This document shows positions 21,776-33,432 of a DNA stretch of 64,000 nucleotides, piece after piece (within the stretch, counting starts at the first letter, position 1; each line of letters opens with the position of its first letter). A program made the translations under genes and the position numbers. Below the pieces are notes generated by a model. It saw nothing but the letters and a program-made list of their open reading frames with translations, ran no database searches and was not told where the DNA came from. The stretch covers positions 36,910,154-36,974,153 of the forward strand of contig NC_084886.1 of NCBI RefSeq assembly GCF_958979055.1, given 5' to 3'. The stretch comes from Alnus glutinosa. Taxonomy: Eukaryota > Streptophyta > Magnoliopsida > Fagales > Betulaceae.

Positions 21776-22385
21776 TGTTTCTCCTACCGGTCCCCCCCTT
21801 CCGTCGCTGGATACATGAATATCACATGGTTTTAGTTTTAGTTTTTCTCAATATTTTATTAGTTATAGATTGAATAGTAAATATGCTATAGAGCCTATTC
21901 ACTATTCATTCTAGAAGGAAAATAGCCACTTTGCCTTATCTGGTGGATTGGAAAAAAACTTGAAAATAGTCAAATTTGACTATTTTGAAGGATTTCACTA
22001 GCATGCTGGAGATGCTTTAATAAAATATTAACTAAAACAATATGATATTCTCTCACATCCCACGCTCGCTCTCACTTTTCATTGCAAGGGCTACGTGTAA
22101 TTATATTATGTTGTTTTTAGTTGCTTTGTTTTTTTTTGGCATTGTTTTTTTAAAAAAAAAAAAAAAAAAAAAAAGAAAAAGAAAAGAAAAGAAAAAGAAA
22201 TACTAATTGCTTTGTTTTTTTTTGTTGCTTTGCTTTCTTAAATTGTGTAATTTTGCTAAAATATTGAACTGCTGTCACACTCGTACGGTGTAGCTCAAAC
22301 AATGTATGGAAATTCAATATTTCCTTTTTCATTGAGTGTTGGCGAAAATATAATAGAAAAATAAGAAATAATATTTAAATGCAAG

Positions 22386-23408
22386 TTTTTTTTTTTTTTT
22401 TTTTTGAAAGGAACATGTAAACATTTCATTAATACACCCCAAGGGTAACAAAGTTACAGTCATCAACTCAGACCAATAAGGGACTCATCAAACGTCCCAT
22501 TACAATTACCCTGAAACTCAGATTATACTGATAGTTGCTACAAATAAACCTAATCAACAGGAATGTGCCTCTACGTTGACATATGAACCTCTACTTGCAC
22601 TATGGAGTCGGTCACAAACCATCAAAGACCAGGCTAAATCTAATACAGAGCAATACTATCAAATACAATCTGCATACAAGAACAGGAAAAAACACCCAAC
22701 AAAGGAGCTGTCGTCGGAATAATGAACCGCCGGAGACGGCGCGTGTACCACACGCGCCGCCGCCGGCAAATCCTCTGCAGCAACCGAACATAAATCCACC
22801 GAATACCACCACGCACGGCAACAGGGGCGGAAACGTGGTCAACACGCGCGGCCATGGAGTAACTAAACCCCCTGGCGCGTGCCGACCACGCGCCGGTCAA
22901 CAGTGAGATTTTCGGCCGGAGCAAGTAGCGGCAGAACCGGAGGACGACGGCGGGCAAGGCTGGGGGGCGCGTGTCGACTAGAAAGTGGCAGAACAGAGCA
23001 GATCTGGAACTAAAAGAATGATAAAAACTGGGCCTCTCCAAATCATTCCGCCGGCGACACGAACGACGGATGCTCCCCCTCCATCTCCTTTCTGAGGTGT
23101 TTTCCTGCCAAGAAACAAAGAAACCTAAAGAAACTAAGAAAAACAAACCACTCCATTGTCCAAAAAGACAAGGAGATCAAAACCACACTGGAACAATTCC
23201 AGGGGGACTCAAAACTCCACAACCCTAATGGTTGGGAGACTCTAACCTCCACTAGGCAAACCCCGGGAGGAACAAAATCCGGGAGGAGGGAGGGAAACTC
23301 CCTCCTCCCGGCAACCCAAGCTCAGAAAAAACTCTCCCTCTTTTGACAAAGACCTACGAGAGAGAGAGAGAGAGAGAGAGAGAGCTCCTTTTTTTTAACT
23401 ACCGTAAT
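22386..23408 (-). mobile_element. LINE-related retroposon with target duplication, minus strand
   Basis: A 14-base direct repeat TATTTAAATGCAAG flanks the insertion (22372-22385 and 23409-23422). The plus strand begins with about 20 T, which is the poly(A) tail of a minus-strand insertion. Its 5' part (about 23400-23200) holds a CT tract, a GC-rich leader and TTTGCCTAGTGGAGGTTAGA, like plant L1 leaders. A 168-codon minus-strand frame (22640-23146) is rich in Arg and Ser and has no domain I recognise. No reverse transcriptase fits in 1 kb, so this is a non-autonomous or internally deleted copy. Confidence 0.75.
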
Positions 23409-23678
23409 TATTTAAATGCAAGTTTAGAGTATAATAGAAAATTTGTTGGAGATAGTATAAAAAACATAGTAACTAAAATAGAGAGTTTTACTTTTTTAAC
23501 AGTTACTTTGGCTATTATTGCTGGAGATACTTTAAACTGTCCAAACTAGAAGAAAAAAGGTTAGTTTGTCTATTCTGCTGACACAAAAAAATTATTCATA
23601 ATAGTTAAATTTAGTTATTGTCACTTATTTGCCTATTTTGCAGGAGACGCTCTTAAAAAAAAGTAATTTAATTAGATT

Positions 23679-23814
23679 TGGGCCGAGGTGTGGGATGTTG
23701 ATTGAAGCCCATGGGCTTGGGCTATTATCAATGGGCTTCTTCCTCGCATATTGCTTCGTTTCGCTATGACGCTATCGAAGTCCACAGCAGTTGGCAGAGC
23801 TTAGATTAGGGTTT
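23679..23814 (+). promoter_or_regulatory. HYPK promoter: cluster of TGGGCY (site II) motifs plus a telo box
   Basis: TGGGCC/T or its complement occurs at 23679, 23706 (complement), 23712, 23718 and 23732. A telo box TTAGGGTTT lies at 23806-23814, about 50 bases before the HYPK ATG. In plants this pairing typifies promoters of ribosomal-protein and other translation genes. Confidence 0.6.
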
Positions 23815-23864
23815 CAGATTCTCACATTTTGGCTTTGCACGGAGAGCAATCGATCGAAGAAAAA

Positions 23865-26534
23865 ATGGAGGGCGGAGACGACGGAGGGGTAGAGAGAGTG
23901 GTGGACTCGAAGGACTTGCAGCAACAGAGCAAAGCCCTCGACAAGCTCACCGACCGCGTCGAAGATCGCCAGCTGGATTCCACTCGCGTCCAAGAGGTCC
24001 TCTCTCTCTCTCTCTCTCTCTCTCTGATGCTCTGTTTGCCTGCCAAGAAAATGCAGGAAAAATAAAAATGAATTCTTGAAACTTATATAATGGAATGTGT
24101 GAAGTTCTAGTGCTTTTTCTCATGGTTGTGTTGGATGACGTGGCAGGCGATGGCGTCGATTGCTGCATCGGGGGAAGCGGACTGGAACGCTGCGAGAATG
24201 AGGTACGAATTGGATTCTCTGGCTTTTGCTTTTGGTTGCGAGCTAAGGAATTGATTCAAAACGACGTGTAGTGTAGTCGTGGAGTTATATTATAGTGAAT
24301 ATTTTTGGATTATTATTACAGTTTTATGTTTGAATTTCTCCTTTGTTTTTGTTGAATGTGAAATTCATTGCGGCTTTATCTGCATTCTCAACAGCTCCGA
24401 ACAAAATTTATGACAAAAAAAAATTGCTGCTTTTTCTACTGTTTCCTCTTCTTTCTTCATTTTGAAGAGCTAAAAAGTATTTTGAAGTCAGAATTAAACT
24501 AAAATTAAATGATATTTTAATCCTTTTCATTTGATCAGAATTGTAGATCTTTGAGTTTGTTACCTGATATCTTTTTCCGGTATATTGTGGTGAAGGTAAG
24601 CCTTGATTATGTGATTTGCGTGCTGCCCTTGAACTGCATTTCTTTACATGAATAGCTTGCAAGTTATCGTGTGTGTTATGTGTTGGACTGCAATAATGAA
24701 CCTTTTTTTTTTCAATGGTTAGGCTTCTTAGGGTTTATAATTTAAATGTTGACCATCTGAATTTAAATAAAACTAGTATTTTTAGCTGCATACGAAATTT
24801 TTTATGAATGTAATTTAAATTTAGTAGATGTTACTTACCAAAAAATAAAAAAAAAATAAAAAAATTTAGTAGATGTTCTTAAGTGAGTGTCACAAGTTAA
24901 AACTTTTAAGTATTTGCTGTAGTTGCATCTGAGCCAAACCAGAGTGCAACTCAAGGCTCCAGTGGCGGAGCTAGGATCTTCTTATTGTAGGAGCGGGATG
25001 CAGGACTAATAATTAATTAATATAAAATAATGTTACATTTTACTACGGTTTACCAAGAACCAACATAAATAATTTCTTTATTTCAAACACATAAAATAAA
25101 GTATTGCATGCCCAATTTATTGCTTCCAATATTTAATTATCTATCAATGATTTGCAATTATTTTGAAGTTATTTTCCTTCATGTAACATCTAATACCTTC
25201 TTTACTTAACGTCTAGAAAACATATTATACATTTTCAAATATTTTTCATGCTATGATGAAAATAATTGATGTAACACTATTCTTTATCAAACAGTATTAT
25301 TCTTAGTTGGCCTCTTAAAAAAAACTTAGAGAAAGAACATAAAGTGGCCGTATAAGTGCATTGGGTTCAAGAGAATTTTTTTTTTTAAGAGTGGGCCGTA
25401 CTTGAACCAATTAAGTGGCTGAAATGCCAAAAATTCATTTGCCAAATGGTGGGTTGAAAAAAAAAAGGAAAAGGAAAGTGGGTCTCTGAGATTCCATCCA
25501 GAGAGAGAGAGAGAGGAGACTTTTGGGAGTGAGAGTTTGAGAGAGAGAAAGTTCCAGAGAGGGGAAAGAAACTGTTTGGGGAAAAGTGAGAAAAAGAGAG
25601 GGAAAGCATGAGAGGGGCCAGGGCATGAGAAAACTTAAAAAACTTCCAGTCAAAAACATTTTTTCAAGATTTTTGCAGGGTCGGGCTCCGCTGCCTACCC
25701 CTGCCTATCTGCACCACTGACTCAAGGATATTCTCAGGCCAATGACCCAGATAATAAGCGTTTATGAACTTGTCAAGTGTTGGTGCAGCCATTTAGATTT
25801 GAGACCACCATGTGTGATGGCATAGATGACATTTATATATGTATGCTTTAGTTTACAATTTAAACAGATGAGATATGTTTGACCAATCTCATTTTGATTT
25901 TTGGCATAATATTGGTTTCCCATCCTGAATCAGATGATTTTATTTTATTTATTTATTTTTTCTCATCGTGTTTGCCATTGTTAATATACCTTTAAGAGTA
26001 ACACCTTGGAACCTCAAGCTTATTTGGTACTATGACTGTAAATTGAGTGCTATCTATACCATAACTCGTTTTCACTACTTAATACAGCTCTAATCCGCAA
26101 GTTTTTTTTTTTAATTTTTTTTTTATTTGACTATGTTAGGGGCCTGCTGCATTAAGCTTTATTTAAAATATCATTTCACCTTCATCTGGTTTATTTCTGA
26201 GTTGCTTGTGGCTTATTCTGTGTTGCTGTATTTCAAAGCAAAGATGGTATTTTATTCCTTGCAGAGAGAAAGAATTGGCTGCTGTTAAGATCAGGGCAGC
26301 TGATGTTGACATAATTGCAAATGAACTAGAGGTTAGTTGAGTCCTTTTTTTCTTTATATTTTTTTCCTCATGCTGTTTACCGTACACCCCTCTGACTGCC
26401 AAAGACTTGCAATATGATCATTATGATGTTTCTTTCTTCAATATCGAGCACAGTTGGACCCAAAGGTGGCTGAGAGGACCTTACGTGAGCACAAAGGTGA
26501 TGCTGTGGCTGCCATTCGACATTTGCTTCGATAG
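23865..26534 (+). CDS. HYPK: HYPK-like protein (ribosome-associated NatA regulator, UBA-type C-terminus)
   Basis: Exons 23865-23996, 24147-24202, 26265-26331 and 26454-26534 join in frame to 111 residues. The N-terminus is acidic and polar (MEGGDDGGVERVVDSKDLQQ). A helical middle part follows (KALDKLTDRVEDRQLDSTRV) and then the HYPK-type UBA-like domain (KIRAADVDIIANELELD and AAIRHLL). HYPK proteins bind the NatA N-terminal acetyltransferase at the ribosome and stabilise it. An in-frame ATG 12 codons upstream (23829) exists, but the family starts at MEGG-like sequence. Intron 2 (2.06 kb) contains an hAT-like insertion. The promoter has site II and telo motifs, which fit co-expression with translation genes. 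The neighbouring kinase gene converges on it, with about 1.1 kb between stop codons. Confidence 0.9.
24957..25719. mobile_element. hAT-like non-autonomous element in HYPK intron 2
   Basis: The left end CAGTGGCGGAGCTAGGA and the right end, in reverse complement CAGTGGTGCAGATAGGC, are typical hAT tips. The 8-base repeat ACTCAAGG at 24949-24956 and 25720-25727 is the expected hAT target duplication; three extra bases (CTC) lie between the left copy and the tip. No transposase is seen. Confidence 0.7.
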
Positions 26535-27609
26535 AAAGGCATTGAGGGGAAATGTAGCAAGAGTTTTTGGGTTTTCATATTTTGCTGCAATCATTTGCGT
26601 GCTTTTGAAATATGAATCGTGAACACTTTACAGCTATATTATTTAATCAATAGAAAGCATCAAAATCCCTGTGTCTTTGTTATGAAACATGTTTGCTTCA
26701 GAAAGATGTATTTCTCACCATGCCAATTGACCCAGACTTGTTTCGGTGCTGCTGAATGCTGTTTTACTCGGTTAATATCAGTAATTTTGCCTTATTTTAT
26801 AAGCCGCGAATGCTTTTCATTTTCATACAAAGCGATGTATAAATTGAAGCGCCATAATCTCACAGTAGTTGCTTTTCTTTATTGGTGTTTCCGTGTGTGG
26901 GGGAGGATGAATGGATTGTCACTACTTATCAAAAAATCATATGCTTCCATGATGGAGAGAATTTGCGTCGTCTTCCTTCAATAAATTAGACTGTCTTTGC
27001 TCCCTCAACTTGAGATACTCAAGGCAAAACAGAGACCCAGCTAGAGTGAAAACAAAGACAACATCCCATCTAAACTTTAGCTTCTGCAGCTCTGCCAACT
27101 CTTTTGGCTTACATTCTTTACGAATCCTGGTAATCATAAAAATGAAGAAAGTCACTGCTTGCACTCAATTAACTCTAACCTAAAAACTGTAATTTTCTTT
27201 TTGTACAACCTTTTGTTTTAAGTGGCTCTGACATTCTCCATACATAAAACCACAAAGTTGGGTCACATGATACCGACCAGAACACAGCACCATTATGAAG
27301 ATTCTCTTTTGACGTCAAGCCAATGGCAATGAACAAACATCACAGAGCCAACCCATATATATCACCACCAAAATTTGGTAGCTTCACATGGATGACAACC
27401 AATATTTCTCCTCTTATTTCTCTCTTCATCTGGCTAAAGGGTGAGCAAAGATTTTCTGAATTTCAACTTTGTGGTTCCAATGCCACAGGGCTGATCATCG
27501 CAATCTGTGGTCACCACATGCGGACCGGTATTGGGTGCAAAATGTTTGCCCAAAAATTGCTGCTGGCAGCATCATTGCCAGTGAAATCCAAAGAACAATG
27601 AGTTTGTAT
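26535..27609. other. Convergent spacer with 3' UTRs of HYPK and the PAS-Raf kinase
   Basis: No separate gene supported. A minus-strand frame at 26937-27164 has a charged helix followed by a hydrophobic stretch (VVFVFTLAGSLFCLEY). It might be an alternative or lost last exon of the kinase or chance; I do not call it. Confidence 0.4.
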
Positions 27610-30600
27610 CTACGGTTCCTTCTGGGCACTATCGACGGCTGCAGACCGGGCTGCCTTGAATTGAAGGGCATACTGTCTCTGTAACTCTCTAAGCTTTTGC
27701 AAGAGTTCCTGGAATGTTGGTCGGCATGCTGGATCTCTAGTTTTCACAAAGTTGTACATCACCAAATTAGCTATTTTCGCAAGTTGGTCTATGATAGAAT
27801 ATCTTCTCATGACTAGAAACTACATAAAGACAAGATTAAGAAGAGCACAACTAATTTGACCATTGAGGCCATCATGTTCCTATTGGAAATTCATACTGAC
27901 CTATGATGTGTAAGCTTACTAATAGAAGGCCAACCCCAAATACTTTGGTTTAGTTATGTGAATCGTTTATTTAGCTTTAAGGTCCATACCTTCAAATCAC
28001 ACATGAGCACATTCAACACAGTTACAGAAAGGCCCTATGAGGCTAATTTCAGAAGAAAAAATTATCATCAAATAATACTATGGCAATGCACAGAGTGGCA
28101 TGCCCCTAACCCAGAGCACAAGCCAATTAATTGACGTAAAGGAATTTCAAGCATCATAACAAACTACTCAGACATTTTAGTTGAAATGACAAATTAATCC
28201 AGGTTGTTCTTTTGCAGGTACTAGTGCTTACAATGAAAGTTCAGCGATGGCTCTAGATAATGAAAATCAAACTAAGTGACATGCATAAAGATTATACACA
28301 CCTGTTACAGCAGCTTTCAATTATAGAAGCCCACTGTTGATCCACATCCTTAGGAATCTCTAGCTGTTGGTTCATGAACCCAACAGCTCCAATCACCTGC
28401 AAGTATCCTAAAGAAGTTGTTCATATGTGCAGCACATTATCATTGTTTAGCGAATGGCATATGAAAAAATTCCCACCAAGAAGACCAACTTCACTCCTAG
28501 CCAGTGAAGGTATCTAACTTTCGAGTACTGAAGGAATTTATCTTGCGACAACAGTTTGGTCAAATATGAAAAGAGATTCTTTAACGGATAAAACAGAGAT
28601 GAATAGAACTGTAAACACAATATTTTAACTTGCATAACATTACGTAACTGATTATTTTCGCCCTTCAATAGAATGTCCTGGTATATTTGTCAAATGAAGA
28701 AAATACCTGCATTGAGTTCAGATTATCCCAAGGGATCTTCTCAGTGGCAAGCTCCCACAATATCACCCCATAGCTATATACATCAGACCTAAATTTATCC
28801 AAAGAGGCAACAATAATTGTATGTTTAGTTTTGGAGATTTAAGCAAAGAAAACAAACACTTGAATCAAAAGATTCAGAGGCAATTTTAATGTTGACCCAG
28901 CTTAAAGATTATAACATACTTCTCATCTGAAGGTTCATTACGAAGAACTTCTGGTGCCATCCATTGAGGCTGCAAAAAGTGTTTTTTTTTTTTTTTAAAA
29001 AAAAGAAAAAAATAAAAAGCAGTATGCATGTCAACAGAGAATTTCCATGCAACCTTATGCAAGACAAATTAGACAGATGACGAAGATATAAATAATAAAG
29101 AAGAAAGCAATTGGTGCCAGCTGATACCGTTCCCTTCCCAGTCGTAGTTGCGAGATATGTTTCATGCTTAAGACGTGAGAGACCAAAATCACCAACCTGT
29201 TCAGATGAAAAACTGATGAGATTATGCTTTGCCTTGATGGAAAAGAAAATAAACACATTGTTAAACCATCACTTGTTCCAAAAGCTTAAGCTAATAGAAA
29301 ATGATAGATTTAATCATTAAATTAATATTCTAAGCCTCCCCCTCACGTTGGACTCAAATTCTCCATCAACAAGTAAGGTCTAATAAGTAAAATATTTAAC
29401 TGAAATGGGAGATAAATTACTGAGTCATGGTTCATACTTATAACCATTACTCTGAAATCATGTTAAATCATCATTTATTCAAAAAGCTTAAATTAATGGG
29501 AAATTGTTGATTTAATCAAAGGATTGGAAAAAAAAAAAAAAAAAAAAGGGTCCAGACCTCCAGCAGGAATGATTAATTAACATTTTTATACATATAAAAG
29601 GCAGACCTTGACAGTCCAATTCCTATCAACTAGAAGATTTGATGACTTCAAATCTCGATGAATGATTGGTGGATTGAAATGGTGAAGATAATTCATGCCC
29701 CGGGCCTGTAGAAGGATTAAACAGTGTAAAAGTTCATGAACCACTACGAGGAAGATATTACAAGATCGACATATTGATACAAGTTCATTCAGCTCAAAGT
29801 TAGAAAAAAGTAACAAAGCAAACATAATGCTTGAGAACCCCAAAAGAATCACTGAAAAATCAAACCAAAAAGAAATCCATAAAAGTACTCAATACTTACT
29901 ATATCCAAAGCCATATGAACCCGATGTCTCCAATCTAATTTGGTTGTGTTCCTCTGTATTAAGTGAAACAAACTTCCACTGCATCAATGGAGTATAGATA
30001 TAAGAGACATCCAATGGGTGAACATGAGAAACATAAATCAAAACGTCTGTAATATGGAGCTTCAAAAGGGGAAGTCAAGAATGAACCGTGGAAGGAACTC
30101 TGTAACAATGCAGAGATGTTCAGGTGAAGTTACAGCTCCCATAAAGAGCAAAACATTTGGATGGCGAAGTCTTTTCATAAGAGATACCTTCAGAAACAAA
30201 ACCATATCTTGACATCAGTGTTTACTCAAAAAGAGGTTGATGTCTAGTAAAGAAGAAACAAAAAATAACCCCAGATATGAAGTGGGCTTCACATATGAAT
30301 AAGATTCAAGATAATATGTCATTTATGTCCCAATTACATAAACAAGTACAACAACAGGATAAATAGAAAGCAAACCTCTTGTCTAAAGGAAAGTATTACA
30401 TCATCTGTGTATTCTTGCTTGGAGAATACCTTGACAGCAACATCCTGCAGCAGTATGGATACAATTTGAATCACACACAAAGATAATAATAACAGTCGCA
30501 ATCTTCTTCTGCTTGTTGTTTTCATCTAAGAGAAAAAGATAATTAAAACTGAAAAAAGGAAATTCCCACTTCATACACCAGCATCATCAGTTTATAATAG

Positions 30601-33305
30601 TAGAAGAGTGACGTCTAGTCATGCATATTAAATGGGATTTGGGTAATTTCTATAACACTTTATCATATCATGCAAAACATGCAGACCTGGAAACCCTATG
30701 CATACTCTATGGACACAAAAGCCCTTGACTCGGCTAGTTGAAAGTCAAAACTGCAGTATGTCGTCTCAAATAACATAACCTGGACTCACAGTTTGGTATT
30801 TATACATTCACACAAAAGTGAAGTTAACTAAAGCAAGAGAACAAGGAACATACTGATCCATACCACAGACCATGATATACAGTTCCACAAGAACCTGCAG
30901 AAGTGGAAAATACAGCAAAAAATGTCAGATTGATAGAGGACCAAGCAATACATCGTGGCATAGACTCATAGATAAGGAAACATAAATTCAAAATTATAAA
31001 TTTAGGAAAGATCAAATCTGAATAACTGCATACACTCATTGACATTCTGGCCAATCAGTCACATGTTTTACCAGCATTAACTACAATTACAGTATATGAA
31101 AACAAACGGAGAATCCATACTTCACAAGACATGCTGTTCACTTATTAGGTGATTACCTTGCCCAATTTGTTCTCCAATTGTCAAGTCCTCCCACAAGATT
31201 TCGTAATCCAAGCAGTCAGAATCCACGTCCACCTTATTAACAGCACTACTGCTGGTACTTCCACAGCTGCTGGCACTGCTTGTGCTGTTAACATTAAATG
31301 AGGACCAGGACCCCGGCGCCTCATTATTGCCAGGCCTATTACTTTCACTCGCCTGGCTTTCTGGTTTTGGCCCAAAAGAGGGACTCTTCTGATGAACTGG
31401 TTCCTTTTCTTGATCATTATGCAACCAGGGCCATGCAAAACGGGCAGTCCTTGCCTCTGAACCTTCTCGCTCATTCCCTTTCCATGGCCATGACATCCCT
31501 TTCTTACCAATCCATGCTTCCGCCTTGGAGGTTATGATCTTGTGAATTGCAGGTCTTCCTTCACTCTCATCCCCAGAATCTCTGGAGGCTTTTCCAGGGG
31601 ACTTCTCCTCTCTGTGAGAAAATACCCCAAAAGGAGATGGAGTTATATCTCCTCTGGGTGTGCTCGCTCCACTCGAAGTTGCATCCTCCCTATGGTCAGA
31701 GAGAACTGCATCTGACCAACCATGATCAGAATGGTGACTATCTCCACTCCCACCTTCATGATCTGTGTTATTCTCACCCGTCCGAATTCTTGACTTGACT
31801 TTGTTGCTCACCTTGGATGCCTGTTTTGGTAGTTTAACATTCAAGATATGCGACATCATAATAAATCACAGGAACATAAAAAAAACTAATAGACTAACCA
31901 AATTAGAAATTTTTGATGCAATTGCAACTTGCAGAGGCTGCTGAGAATCAAGACCAAGTTTATTCGTGATTGTGACCCCAGTTCGGGGCCGACTAACACT
32001 TGAATCTGGTTCTGAGTGCTTTACACCTGACAATGAATCCCTCATTTCTTGAAAGGGCTGCCAATCAGTCGATACACAAATAATCCCAACCAAAGTACCA
32101 TCATCATCATACAATGGAGTACTGGTTGTAACGGCTAAAAACTTATCCCCCGTCTTCTTCTTGACAGGAATCTGCCCAGTCCAGCTCTCTCCCATGCGGA
32201 CGCGTTGTACTATATTATTTGCTAAAGCAAAGTTCTGGGGATCTATTAGAAGCACGATGGCATCCTGGCCTAGTGCTTCTGCTGCTGAATAACCATACAG
32301 GTTCTCAGCGGTACGGTTCCTGCAAAAATTGAACATTCCCAAATGGGCCAAATTGGAAAATTAAATCACAGTGAAAGCAAACTGTTATTTAATCAATAAG
32401 ACAAATAGCACCTTTACGTAAATAAACACATTCAGTAAGTATATAAACTGCAATTTTGCAAGTTCAGGGTTTATCATTGGTATCATACGAACCCAATTTC
32501 AGAATCAAACTCAGAGTACATCTCAAATCCTCAATTCCAAAAACCCCATCAAATCTACATTTGCAACAAGCATCAAATCAAACAACCACCCAAAAACCCA
32601 GCAGCACAATAAAAGAAAATATACAGTGAAATAAAACAACAATAAATTCCCACTATTCATGAACCAAGAAATACCGAACTAACAGACCCATCAAAAAATC
32701 TGCAAAACAAGCCTCTCAAGTGAGCTGCCCACCAATAAATTGTATGACCATGAGCATTAAACAATACCCAAATGCATAAACCAATAAAAGAAGCATCAAA
32801 AGCTTCAAAAAAAAAAAAAAAAAAATCTAGTTGAACTTGACTGAACCACTAACCAGTAAATTATACGTCCATTAAGATCAAATATATGCACAGACTGTCC
32901 CATAGACTGCAAGATATTCAAATACTGCCTATCAGTAAAATTCACGGCCGAAGGTCCACCGCCACCACCACAACCACCACCACCACCAATTCTAACATTC
33001 ACCGGCTCACCGCTCCGGCTCTCCCTCTGCAGCGGCGACGAATGCCGAAACGAAGCCGAACCCTTCTTCCAAGCCCCCGTTCCGGCGTCCAATCCGGCGG
33101 CGCCACCTCTTCTTCGCGGCGCAGAGGTGGCCAAGTTCGAACGCTGTGGGGACACGGAGTGGGACCTCTGGTGGTGGGCCTGTTGTTGCTCGGATTTGGC
33201 ATCGCCGGAGAGCTTGAGCTTTGAAATCTCTTGCCTGAGGTCGGCTTGGCCGGCTTCGAGGTCTTGGATCTTCCTCAGAAGCTCCTCTGCTGGTGGGGTT
33301 CCCAT
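27610..33305 (-). CDS. Raf-like MAP kinase kinase kinase with N-terminal PAS domain
   Basis: Thirteen exons on the minus strand join in frame to 782 residues: 32854-33305, 31899-32319, 31157-31820, 30854-30894, 30376-30444, 30087-30187, 29900-29978, 29607-29705, 29128-29196, 28920-28969, 28707-28788, 28302-28396, 27610-27736. Residues 5-33 form a short coiled coil, then come a basic/Ser-rich and Gly-rich linker, a PAS domain (about 125-245), a Ser-rich linker and a TKL-type kinase domain (about 505-765) with GQGSCG, VAVK (Lys531), HRDLKSSN (Asp627) and DFG (Asp645). All catalytic residues are present. Members of this Raf B2 group act upstream of SnRK2 kinases in abscisic acid and osmotic signalling. 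Oddity: the conserved ESCW of subdomain XI is ESCC (Cys739). An upstream ATG (33350) only adds a (CT)n-encoded stretch. Confidence 0.93.
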
Positions 33306-33397
33306 TTGCGGATTTGGGACTCTCTCTCTCTCTCTCTCTCTCTGAGTCACTCAGCAATACCCACTTCGTGTAAGTGATACCAGCACATCAAGGGATC

Positions 33398-33432
<35 letters not shown>

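Noticed and set aside
26937..27164. Minus-strand frame with a charged helix and a hydrophobic segment downstream of the kinase stop
   Set aside because: No family recognised, and it lies in the expected 3' UTR; the kinase already ends like its relatives at 27610.
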